Assembly (NCBI GenBank): GCA_963921825.1
Contig: OY997591.1
Coordinates: 52,801,031-52,865,030, forward strand
Source: Erodium maritimum
Taxonomy: Eukaryota > Streptophyta > Magnoliopsida > Geraniales > Geraniaceae
Length of the DNA stretch: 64,000 nucleotides
Direction: 5' to 3'
Shown: one piece after another, positions 11,896-23,000 of the stretch
How the letters are laid out: every line of letters begins with the position of its first letter
Position numbering within the stretch: the first letter of the stretch is position 1
Position numbers and translations under genes: made by a program
The notes under the pieces: generated by a model
Databases searched by the model: none
What the model was told of the DNA's origin: nothing
Seen by the model: only the letters and a program-made list of their open reading frames with translations

Positions 11896-12189
11896 CTCGG
11901 ACCCCACAATTGAAGTAGAAATTCGACAGTTTGGTGCAGGTCAAGGAGACTCGCACCGGGTCTGAAATTCTTGGAGCCACAACACTAGAGAGCAACATAG
12001 TGGTCAATATAGGGTCATCCAGAACCTCACCTTTAACGCTCCTCCACGGCGGAACCCCCATTGATCTTATTGGACGTCCACACATTCTCCTAAGGCTGTC
12101 CCGATGGACTCCCCATGACCTTTGTCCGGACTAACGGTGGTAAGCCCTTGGCATGGACCGAAAGTTGTAGTCGGTAAAGCTTGGGAAGA
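11896..12189 (-). pseudogene. DUF4283/zinc-knuckle ORF1 relic, C-terminal part
   Basis: The minus strand encodes LYRLQLSVHAKGLPPLVRT, then DPVRVSLTCTKLSNFYFNCG, a decayed zinc knuckle. The same order (L.LW.HA.GLPPLVR, then DPVRVS.TYTKLHSFCFNYG) is seen in the relic at 51,300-51,650. It is the continuation of the relic at 24,711-25,212, from which it is separated by the Ty3/gypsy insertion. Family knowledge: DUF4283 with a CCHC knuckle is typical of ORF1 in plant LINEs. The frame is broken and joins Harbinger sequence at its 3' side. Confidence 0.7.
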
Positions 12190-13993
12190 TGTAATAACCA
12201 CTTCTGGTCAACGTCAGTCAAACCTGCGAAAAACAGGAAAATTTAAAATTTTTAAGACAGACACTTAACTTAACTTAAATTGACCCCGAGGGTCATGCCG
12301 GACTTAAGTTGACCCCGTTATCGACTAAAATGAGTTACGGGGGACTCAGGGCAACTTTCTGGTCATTTTGGGAAAGATTGATTTTTCGCTGGAAAAGTCA
12401 CCCGAGCGACGTTTTGGTCCATTCGAGGACCGTGTTGGACCCGAAAAGCTTAGCCATCGTCGTAGCGGTCTTAGTTGGGCCGTTTCCTTGAAGCCCGTCC
12501 AGTTTAAATATTTTTGGGAAAAGTGCCCGTTCGGGGCCCGAAACGTCCGTTTTTCGCGAATCTGATTGGAAAATATCAACTAGATATTTTCCAAAAGGTA
12601 TGGGACCCACCTTGACACTTGTCAAGTATATGGTGGTGTATTTTTGGAGGGAAAAGGTGTGGTTGGAGAGGGTTGGCCGAGTATGGGGTTTTAAAAGGGA
12701 AAGTGTTAGTTTTTTATTAGTTTTGTTGTTAGTTTAATTAAATTAGAAATTAGAAGAGAGGTTTTAGAGAGAGAAGGAGAAGGAGAAGAAGAGAGAAGAA
12801 GGGAGGTTGAGCTAGGGTTTGTGATCGAGCCCTTGGATCGAGTCAAAGCAAAGAGCAATCCCGTTCCCCTCGTTCTCCTCTACGGTAATACCCGAACCGA
12901 TTCTCGTTTTGATTATTTTCAAGAGCTAGGGTTTGGTTATAAACTAAGGCTTAGGGTTGTGTAGAGTGTGGGGAGGTGTTGGAGACGTTTTAGAGGTGTT
13001 TGGGGGTTTAATTTCACGTTTTCCGGTGACCGGAGGCTCGGGAGGAGCTCCGGCCACCGTGGGTGATGGCCGGCCGGCCATGTGGTGGCTGGCCGGAGGT
13101 GGCAGCAGCCACCACTTGGTGGCCGAGCCCCTCCCTCAAACCCTAGGGTCTCGGCCAAGCCTCTTGGGTGGGGCCCACGTGCTCGGTTGCTCGGGTTTTA
13201 ATGTTCGGGTGGTTTAAAACGTCCCCCGGACCACTTATTCCTAATCGAATCGAAATTTGGAATTAATTTGGAGAAGTTGTAATTAACGGGTTTTGGGAAA
13301 CTTTAAACGTTAATTAATTGATTTATAAGTCGGAATTCGATTCCGTCAAGTGCGTTGAGTTCCTTGATTTATTCTAAGACCGTAGAAACGAAATTGGGGA
13401 CTTTTGGAGCCCCGGAAGGCAATTAACCAAAACCGGGCAGATTCGCCATGTCGGGCGAATCTGGCCCTTACGGGTCCTTTTTCGGCAATATCGAATAATT
13501 GAGAAGTTTGGGAGTGATCGTCTTTGTCGGGGTTACGTTTGGGCGTTAAGTTTATTAATTTTCGGTTTATTCGTACTAGTTTAAAAGTACTTTGAATTTG
13601 TGTTCTTTTAGATCGTGCTACGGACCGAGGCAAGGGAAAGCTCGGCGAGTGACTAGGTCCACTTCGGGTTTTGTTGGAGCGCTTTTGGATCTATATACGA
13701 GGTAGGGAAAAGTAGCCGGATCTCGGCCCTGACTAGGGAAAGTTAACTGTAGAATTGCATGTGACACCGGGGTGTCGTGGGTTGAGTAGATTTATTTAAT
13801 TATTAGAAAAGCATGATACGGGATTGTAGCGTTCAAGAGAAAAGCATGTGACACTTAGTAGTGTCGTAGGAACAGAGAACTTAGCGATAATTGAATTACT
13901 GGAGGCATATGACCATGCCCGGAGGTTGTTTGTGAAACTAGTGATTTTAGGACCGTTGGAGGCATCGAGTATGCCGGAGGTTGTCGTGCGTTT

Positions 13994-14141
13994 TATTTAA
14001 TTGTTGAGTTTGGGTGGCCTTGAGAGCCTGTATTTAATTGTTGAGTTTGGGTGGCCTTGAGAGCCCGTATTTAATTGTTGAGTTTGGGTGGCCTTGAGAG
14101 CCCGTATTTAATTGTTGAGTCGGGGTGGCCATGAGAGCCGT
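13994..14141 (+). repeat. 37-bp tandem repeat, four units, inside LTR
   Basis: Units begin TATTTAATTGTTGAGTTTGG and continue through GGTGGCCTTGAGAGCC. The fourth unit is more diverged. The same array occurs in the other LTR at about 21,902-22,049. Confidence 0.9.
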
Positions 14142-14285
14142 GTATTTAATTTGGTGTCTTGAGTGGCAGTGAGTGCCCGTGGGGTTGTTGAACCCGAGTC
14201 TTGACTGTTGAGGTGTCTTGAGTGGCCTTGAGTGCCTGTGTGATTGAACTTGCCTGTGATTGTGATTGTGGTTACCTGGGGTGGT

Positions 14286-14525
14286 GAGTTCTAAAGGTCG
14301 ACAGCCTGATCCGACTTAGTGTCGATGAATTGCGAGTTCTAAAGGTCGACAGCCTGATCCGACTTAGTGTCGATGAATTGCGAGTTCTAAAGGTCGACAG
14401 CCTGATCCGACTTAGTGTCGATGAATTGCGAGTTTTAAAGGTCGACAGCCTGATCCGACTTAGTGTCGAGGAATTGCGAGTTTGAAAGGTCGACAGCCTG
14501 ATCCGACTTCGTGTTGAGGAATTGC
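14286..14525 (+). repeat. 48-bp tandem repeat, five units, inside LTR
   Basis: Each unit reads GAGTTCTAAAGGTCGACAGC then CTGATCCGACTTAGTGTCGA and TGAATTGC, with small changes in the last two units. The copy in the other LTR is at 22,194-22,433 with the same unit number, so the array has not changed in length since insertion. Confidence 0.93.
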
Positions 14526-15112
14526 GATAGGTCGAACCCTGACCTGATTGAGATTGGTTACTGAGCAGCTGGTGTGCGATCCTTTGTGATCTTGTTTGGT
14601 GTTGTGTCGTTTCGTTCGAGTCCTTGAGGAGGTCGTCGATAGTTGTATTAGGTCTACACTGTTTTTATCGAGTGTCGAGTCTGTTGAGGAAGGTGACGGG
14701 TTGTGGGTCAGTTGAGTACTTGAGTTGGGGACTGTAGTCCCGGTGTTGGGTTTGGTTTTAGTGTTACTGGCTTTATCTACTAATTATGCCGTAGTCAGTC
14801 TGTTATCCGTGGTGGTGAGCGAACGCTCACCCCTAGCTGCTTTTCCTACAGGTACTGTTCGTGGGACGGACTAGGTGAGCTCGCGAAGCTTGTGGAGCTA
14901 GGAGCGGAGTCCGGGTTTTGTCTTTTTGAGTCTAGTGACGGATACCTTGTACTTTTGTCCACTTGGTGGGACGTGTTTTAAACTGTAATTATTATTTTGA
15001 TGAACTAAATTGGTATTTTAAAGTGTTTCATGAAAACATGTTTCAAGTGCTTTTATGTTTTTAAAATGTTCGCGTCCCGAGTTCGGTTCGCTGAAATTGG
15101 GGCGTGACAGCT

Positions 15113-15124
15113 TGGTATCAGAGC
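15113..15124 (+). other. Primer binding site for initiator-Met tRNA
   Basis: TGGTATCAGAGC lies three bases inside the 5' LTR and is complementary to the 3' end of plant initiator methionine tRNA, the usual primer for minus-strand synthesis in this family. Confidence 0.95.
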
Positions 15125-15473
15125 TCGAGGTTTCACACCTCGGACTGTCCGTCAATTTGGTGGGAGAGTCGAGTCGGTAGAGTCCCGTCGTACGTTGGGT
15201 ACGCAAGTCAGAACTCGTGTGTAGACCCGTTAGGACTTGAGTCCTGTTTTGTTATGTGCTTGTGCAGTACGGGGTTACTGGCACAATGTTTGTGTGTTGC
15301 TGCGTGAAATGTTTTTAACTGTCGCGACTCGACTCAGGGGCGCCCCTGTAGTCGAGCGTGACGGTGTTGATGTCAAGTGGGTACAATGTAGTTCGGGGAC
15401 GCCTGGACCGGGTTGTAACTACCTGATGTCAAGTACGAGACTTTAAAAATAAAGTGGAGAAAGTTTTAAAATT

Positions 15474-16010
15474 TGGTTGGCCCAGTGGACTGGTCTTGAT
15501 TCTGTTTGATGCCGTGGGCGTTTGTGTTTGACTTGGTTGGCCCTGTGGGCGTATGGTTGATTTTGGTTGGCCCGGTGGGCAAGGTTCGTCCTTGGTTGGC
15601 CGGTGAGCGGCGGTCGTGTGATTGTGTTGTTTTTGGCCGTGTTGGCTTGTGTTTGAGGTCGGTCTTGTTTTACCGTAACTGTGTCATGTGTTTGGCAGTC
15701 GTTGTCTGCGACGTACTTGTGTACGGGTCGCTATCAGCCGGGAAGGTTACGAATGCCCTAGGGTAGACATAGTGGGTGTAAGTAGGGTGAAATCATTACC
15801 GCTATATTATCAGGGTCACTAGTTTGGTCCGATAGGTAGAGTGGACCAGTTTGGCTGTTGGCCCGGTAAGGGGGCCCGACAGGTATTGAACGCCGGCCCG
15901 GTGCGGGGCACGGCACGGCCTGGGTGCCGGCCCGGTAAGGGGCACGACCCGGCCAGGTTACCGGCCCGGAGAGTGGCATGGCGGGGGTCGTGTACAGGCC
16001 CGGTACAGTA
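15474..16010 (+). repeat. GC-rich tandem repeats in the gag position
   Basis: Two arrays lie here. From about 15,474 to 15,607 the motif TTGGTTGGCCC.GTGGGC recurs four to five times. From about 15,858 to 16,008 units around GGCCCGGTAAGGGGCACGAC recur about four times. No gag-like frame is visible between the primer site and about 16.7 kb. Confidence 0.8.
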
Positions 16011-16739
16011 AGCCGATTTCAATTGTTTCGTGGTTGTTTCGTTGTACGGTTAGGTTTGTCGTTGCACGTTTTAGTGTGCGTTTATGCGGTTTAATTGAGG
16101 TTTCGCTTACGTATTGTTACATTTGAAGTTTTAATAGTGTGGGCAAGGGTGTTTGCGTAGTTGAGAGCGTGGTCCCCGTCTTAAGGTTTCCATACGTGAT
16201 CGGGTAAATGGGGTTTTGAGGTTGCGAACAATAGTGAATTACTGAATCGAGGATGTGTTTCCAGTGTCGAGGTTTATCTTACTTGAGCGAGTACTAAGTT
16301 GTTGCTAGCGTGAACAGTGTGACGTTTGGCATCCGATTTTGAGGTAGTGGTTTGCCCTGGCTAGATCGGTAAGTCTTTAATGCGTTACTAGTATGCCATA
16401 ATCGAACGGGTGTCCGTGGAGGTGAGCATAACGCTCATACCCTTTACTACTTTTCCCGCAAGGGACGAGTAGCGAACACTGGTTTGGTTGCGGAAAGTTA
16501 CAAGTGATGCCTAGAGAACCGTGTGAGGGTTACACTAGACCTTACCAGGGTGGCTAATGGAGTGGGTGTTCGGTTTCCGTTTGGGGCGTCAGTTTCTTTA
16601 GATGTCGGGTTATCACACTCGTTTGTTCGTTGAGTTGTGCTAAGAGGTTGGGGCTGAGTTTAGAGCCGTTGAGTCCACCCCTGCGTCGTGACACGCCGGT
16701 TAGTGGTGGGGTAGTGTTGACTAGGGTCTGTCATGCCTG

Positions 16740-19700
16740 CGGAGTTAGAGAAGCGAACCAGTACAGGAGGTTCGAGAGAGGGCCCAAGAGCCCTGATGCT
16801 GGATCGAGTCCTCACCCCGAGGATTCGGGCGAGTTCGGAGTTGGTAAGCATGATAACGGTGGAGGAGCGAGGTCTTAGTGAGACCGCGAGGTTCCATGAA
16901 GTTTGGCAGCGACTAAGCTGGTACCTGTGTCCGTGGGAAGGATACCCACGAAATGACCGCCTTGACGTGATCCTGGAAATGGATTGGTGAGCGAAGTACC
17001 AAGTCATTATCGACTGTTACAGGCGACGAGTGACGGTGTCAACAGGAAACACGAAAGGTTCGTGTATTCTGGGCAGTAGGAGCGGAGTTCTCCTGTCGGC
17101 TTGTCTGCAGTAAAGGAAGTATCGGCTGTGCAGAGCCGAGAGTTACCGAGAGTGGTATGCGAGTTCCCCGAGGTCTTTCCTGAGGAGTTGAGCGGGCTGC
17201 CACCGATTCGTGAGGTGGAGTTCGGGATTGACCTAGTGCCGGGAACGGCGGCGATATCGATGGCGCCTTACAGGTTTGCGCCGGCAGAGTTGACTGAGCT
17301 GAAGCGTCAACTGGAGGAGCTTCAGCAGAAGGGGTTTATCCGTCCGAGTGCATCGCCGTGGGGAGCACCAGCACTCTTCGTGAAGAAGAAGAGTGGAGAG
17401 CTACGGATGTGTATAGATTACCGGAAGCTGAACCGGGTTACGGTGAAGAACCGGTACCCGATGCCGAGGATCGATGACTTGTTTGACCAGTTGAGAGGGG
17501 CGACTCACTTCTCGAAGATCGATCTGCGATCCGGTTATTATCAGTTGCGAGTCCGTGAGGGGGACGTCGCAAAGACTGCATTCCGGACACGCTATGGGCA
17601 TTACGAGTTCCTGGTGATGCCATTCGGACTGACGAACGCGCCAGCAGCGTTCATGGACCTGATGAACAGCATCTTCCGGCCGTACCTGGATCAGTTTGTG
17701 GTGGTGTTCGTGGACGACATCCTAATATATTCGCAGAACGAGGCGGCGCATGAGGCACATCTGAGGGCTGTTCTGACCCTACTGCGCGAGCACCAGCTAT
17801 ATGCCAACCGGGAGAAGTGCGAGTTCTGGCTCTCTGAGGTGAGATTCCTCGGCCACATCGTATCCCGTGACGGTATCCTGGTCGATCCGTCGAAGATCGA
17901 TGCGGTCTCGAAGTGGGCACGGCCCACGAGTGTTTTCGAGATCCGCAGCTTTCTGGGATTGGCAGGCTACTATAGGCGATTTGTCCAGGATTTTGCACGA
18001 CTAGCCGCACCGATGACTCTGTTAACGCGCAAGGGTGTTGGGTTCGTGTGGACAGATGACTGTGAGCATGCGTTCGCGGAGTTGAAGACTCGACTGACTA
18101 CAGCTCCAGTGTTAGTGGTGCCCGAACGAGGGTTTGGCTATGATGTTTACTGCGATGCGTCCGAAGAGGGACTGGGTTGCGTGCTGATGCAGTCGGGCAG
18201 AGTTGTGGCTTATGGCTCCAGGCAGTTGAAGATACACGAGCGCAACTATCCTACCCACGACTTGGAGCTAGCAGCAGTCGTGTTTGCGCTAAAGAGCTGG
18301 CGATATTATCTGTACGGCGAGGGGTTTCAGGTGTTCTCGGATCACAAGAGCCTCAAGTACATATTTTCCCAGCGAGACCTGAACATGCGTCAGCGACGGT
18401 GGATGGAACTACTCGAGGAGTACGACTTCGAGCTACACTACCACCCAGGCAAGGCGAACGTTGTCGCCGACGCCTTGAGTAGGAAGTCGGCTCCGAGCCT
18501 CGCCAGCATATCTGTCCGAGAGTGGGACATGATGGGGGAGCTGAGCACATTCGGGCTTGAGCTAGAGGAGGTTACTGGCGGTGTTGCCATGTGCTCCCTA
18601 GTGGCTCAGCCCTCACTGCTTGCCCAAGTGTTGGAGGCGCAGAGGGAGGACGTCGAAGCATCAGAGATCCGCGAGAGAGTCGTCAGGGGTGACGAGGTGG
18701 TGGGCTGGCAGGACAGTACTGATTGGGGACTACGGTACCACGGGGGGCTGTTCGTACCAGTTAACTATAGAGATGTCGTGTTACGAGAGGCACACCATTC
18801 GCGTCTCGCAGTGCATCCGGGGGGCACCAAGATGTACCGTGACCTCAGGAGGCACTACTGGTGGCGCGGCATGAGGAGAGCAGTCGCAGAGTTTGTGTCG
18901 AGATGCCTTGTCTGTCAGCAGGTGAAGGCAGAGCATCAGCGTCCCGCGGGATTGTTACAGCCACTACCGATTGCTCAGTGGAAGTGGGAGCACATTACGA
19001 TGGATTTCGTGTGTGGACTACCGAGATCGCCCAAGGGAAACGACGCCGTGTGGGTGGTAGTCGACCGGTTGACCAAGTCGGCCCACTTTCTGGCTATGAG
19101 GATGACAGACCCGGTCGACAAGTTGAGCAGTCTGTATATCCAGGAGATAGTGCGCCTCCACGGGGTCCCTGTGTCGATAGTGTCTGACAGGGATCCCCGT
19201 TTCACGTCCAGGTTCTGGCCGAGTCTGCAGAAGGCACTGGGGACAGAGGTCCTACTCAGCACAGCACATCATCCTCAGACAGACGGTCAGTTTGAGCGTA
19301 CCATTCAGATCTTGGAGGACATGCTGCGAGCATGTGTGCTGGATTTCAGGGGATCTTGGGAGACCCACCTGCAATTGGCCGAGTTCGCCTACAACAACAG
19401 CTTCCAGGCCAGTATCGGGATGGCGCCATTCGAAGCGTTGTATGGTAGGCCGTGTCGGTCACCAGTATGCTGGGCAGAGGTGGGGGACAAGAGTCTGCTG
19501 GGGCCAGATCTTGTCAGAGAGACGACGGAGAAGGTTGCATTGATCCGCGATCGGTTGAGGACCGCGCAGAGCCGGCAGAAGAGTTATGCAGACAGGCGAC
19601 GTCGACCTCTTTAGTTTGCAGTCGGGGATCACGTGTTCCTGAATGTGAGCCCGAGGAAGGGGCTGGTGCGGTTCAGGCGCAGCGGGGGAAAGTTGGCTCC

Positions 19701-20090
19701 GAGGTACATAGGCCCGTTCCAGATCTTAGACAGAGTGGGAGCCGTGGCTTATCGTCTGGCGTTGCCACCGCAGCTTGGGAGAGTACATAACGTCTTCCAC
19801 GTATCCCAGTTATGGCAGTACAACGCAGACCCATCCCACGTCATCGAGTGGACTGATATCGAGGTGGCTGATGATGTCTCCTATGAGGAGCAGCCGGTTC
19901 GGATCATGGACACACGGCAGCAGATTCTGCGGGGAGGCAAGATTATCCACTTGGTCCGAGTGCAGTGGAAACATCACGGAGCTGAGTCGACGTGGGAACG
20001 CGAGGACGAGGTTCGCGCGAAGTATCCCGGCCTGTTCGACTCCCGAGTTACGTCTGTTTTAAATTTCGCGGACGAAATTCCTTTAAGGGG
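16740..20090 (+). mobile_element. pol region: protease trace, RT, RNase H, integrase, chromodomain
   Basis: A protease-like trace (LDVILEMDW) lies near 16.95 kb. From about 17.1 kb follow the reverse transcriptase ([29 protein letters not shown] near 17.7 kb), RNase H ([13 protein letters not shown] near 18.15 kb; DHKSLKYIF), integrase with HHCC finger (near 18.8-18.9 kb) and catalytic core (to about 19.5 kb), and a C-terminal chromodomain ([20 protein letters not shown] near 19.95 kb). Chromodomains steer integration toward marked chromatin, which fits this element-rich site. The order and the very long LTRs suggest the Tekay lineage. It is a fossil with few breaks. Confidence 0.9.
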
Positions 20091-20097
20091 GGTAGAC
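20084..20097 (+). other. Polypurine tract
   Basis: TAAGGGGGGTAGAC directly precedes the second LTR and is the expected plus-strand primer. The related minus-strand element has the equivalent tract just right of 47,687. Confidence 0.85.
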
Positions 20098-23000
20098 TGT
20101 AATAACCACTTCTGGTCAACGTCAGTCAAACCTGCGAAAAACAGGAAAATTTAAAATTTTTAAGACAGACACTTAACTTAACTTAAATTGACCCCGAGGG
20201 TCATGCCGGACTTAAGTTGACCCCGTTATCGACTAAAATGAGTTACGGGGGACTCAGGGCAACTTTCTGGTCATTTTGGGAAAGATTGATTTTTCGCTGG
20301 AAAAGTCACCCGAGCGACGTTTTGGTCCATTCGAGGACCGTGTTGGACCCGAAAAGCTTAGCCATCGTCGTAGCGGTCTTAGTTGGGCCGTTTCCTTGAA
20401 GCCCGTCCAGTTTAAATATTTTTGGGAAAAGTGCCCGTTCGGGGCCCGAAACGTCCGTTTTTCGCGAATCTGATTGGAAAATATCAACTAGATATTTTCC
20501 AAAAGGTATGGGACCCACCTTGACACTTGTCAAGTATATGGTGGTGTATTTTTGGAGGGAAAAGGTGTGGTTGGAGAGGGTTGGCCGAGTATGGGGTTTT
20601 AAAAGGGAAAGTGTTAGTTTTTTATTAGTTTTGTTGTTAGTTTAATTAAATTAGAAATTAGAAGAGAGGTTTTAGAGAGAGAAGGAGAAGGAGAAGAAGA
20701 GAGAAGAAGGGAGGTTGAGCTAGGGTTTGTGATCGAGCCCTTGGATCGAGTCAAAGCAAAGAGCAATCCCGTTCCCCTCGTTCTCCTCTACGGTAATACC
20801 CGAACCGATTCTCGTTTTGATTATTTTCAAGAGCTAGGGTTTGGTTATAAACTAAGGCTTAGGGTTGTGTAGAGTGTGGGGAGGTGTTGGAGACGTTTTA
20901 GAGGTGTTTGGGGGTTTAATTTCACGTTTTCCGGTGACCGGAGGCTCGGGAGGAGCTCCGGCCACCGTGGGTGATGGCCGGCCGGCCATGTGGTGGCTGG
21001 CCGGAGGTGGCAGCAGCCACCACTTGGTGGCCGAGCCCCTCCCTCAAACCCTAGGGTCTCGGCCAAGCCTCTTGGGTGGGGCCCACGTGCTCGGTTGCTC
21101 GGGTTTTAATGTTCGGGTGGTTTAAAACGTCCCCCGGACCACTTATTCCTAATCGAATCGAAATTTGGAATTAATTTGGAGAAGTTGTAATTAACGGGTT
21201 TTGGGAAACTTTAAACGTTAATTAATTGATTTATAAGTCGGAATTCGATTCCGTCAAGTGCGTTGAGTTCCTTGATTTATTCTAAGACCGTAGAAACGAA
21301 ATTGGGGACTTTTGGAGCCCCGGAAGGCAATTAACCAAAACCGGGCAGATTCGCCATGTCGGGCGAATCTGGCCCTTACGGGTCCTTTTTCGGCAATATC
21401 GAATAATTGAGAAGTTTGGGAGTGATCGTCTTTGTCGGGGTTACGTTTGGGCGTTAAGTTTATTAATTTTCGGTTTATTCGTACTAGTTTAAAAGTACTT
21501 TGAATTTGTGTTCTTTTAGATCGTGCTACGGACCGAGGCAAGGGAAAGCTCGGCGAGTGACTAGGTCCACTTCGGGTTTTGTTGGAGCGCTTTTGGATCT
21601 ATATACGAGGTAGGGAAAAGTAGCCGGATCTCGGCCCTGACTAGGGAAAGTTAACTGTAGAATTGCATGTGACACCGGGGTGTCGTGGGTTGAGTAGATT
21701 TATTTAATTATTAGAAAAGCATGATACGGGATTGTAGCGTTCAAGAGAAAAGCATGTGACACTTAGTAGTGTCGTAGGAACAGAGAACTTAGCGATAATT
21801 GAATTACTGGAGGCATATGACCATGCCCGGAGGTTGTTTGTGAAACTAGTGATTTTAGGACCGTTGGAGGCATCGAGTATGCCGGAGGTTGTCGTGCGTT
21901 TTATTTAATTGTTGAGTTTGGGTGGCCTTGAGAGCCTGTATTTAATTGTTGAGTTTGGGTGGCCTTGAGAGCCCGTATTTAATTGTTGAGTTTGGGTGGC
22001 CTTGAGAGCCCGTATTTAATTGTTGAGTCGGGGTGGCCATGAGAGCCGTGTATTTAATTTGGTGTCTTGAGTGGCAGTGAGTGCCCGTGGGGTTGTTGAA
22101 CCCGAGTCTTGACTGTTGAGGTGTCTTGAGTGGCCTTGAGTGCCTGTGTGATTGAACTTGCCTGTTATTGTGATTGTGGTTACCTGGGGTGGTGAGTTCT
22201 AAAGGTCGACAGCCTGATCCGACTTAGTGTCGATGAATTGCGAGTTCTAAAGGTCGACAGCCTGATCCGACTTAGTGTCGATGAATTGCGAGTTCTAAAG
22301 GTCGACAGCCTGATCCGACTTAGTGTCGATGAATTGCGAGTTTTAAAGGTCGACAGCCTGATCCGACTTAGTGTCGAGGAATTGCGAGTTTGAAAGGTCG
22401 ACAGCCTGATCCGACTTCGTGTTGAGGAATTGCGATAGGTCGAACCCTGACCTGATTGAGATTGGTTACTGAGCAGCTGGTGTGCGATCCTTTGTGATCT
22501 TGTTTGGTGTTGTGTCGTTTCGTTCGAGTCCTTGAGGAGGTCGTCGATAGTTGTATTGGGTCTACACTGTTTTTATCGAGTGTCGAGTCTGTTGAGGAAG
22601 GTGACGGGTTGTGGGTCAGTTGAGTACTTGAGTTGGGGACTGTAGTCCCGGTGTTGGGTTTGGTTTTAGTGTTACTGGCTTTATCTACTAATTATGCCGT
22701 AGTCAGTCTGTTATCCGTGGTGGTGAGCGAACGTGTTGGGTCTCGAGGTAGGGTTGGAGATGAACCAACTCGCAGCGGAAAATCAATGAAAACCAAGAGA
22801 CGATTAAAACCATGAAACAACTAACAAAGAATGGATTCACAAGAGAAAAATTCAGCACTAGTTCTTACCAAAACAAGAACACCGGTTAACGAATGATTGG
22901 CTTGAGTCTCCAAGACGCCTACGTATCCACATGGGAATCAAAGCCACGTAGTTCTTCTCTTTGAGGACTCAAGAACACAAACATGGAGGTGGAAACTTGC

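Larger units (their letters stand above)
12190..15109 (+). repeat. 5' LTR of the Ty3/gypsy element (2,920 bp)
   Basis: It starts TGTAATAACC, ends GGGGCGTGACA and is followed at once by the primer site. It contains a GC-rich palindrome cluster (about 13,018-13,130) and two tandem arrays (13,994-14,141 and 14,286-14,525). The matching copy begins at 20,098. Confidence 0.95.

Noticed and set aside
12309-13633. Small frames repeated exactly at 20,217-21,541
   Set aside because: They are identical because they lie in the two LTRs of one retrotransposon; not a duplicated gene.
14286-14525. Regular 48-bp repeats resembling a CRISPR-like array
   Set aside because: There are no unique spacers; the units are contiguous and lie in an LTR of a plant retrotransposon.
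15113-15124. Possible tRNA-derived sequence
   Set aside because: Only a 12-base match to the 3' end of initiator tRNA is present; it is the primer binding site, not a tRNA gene.
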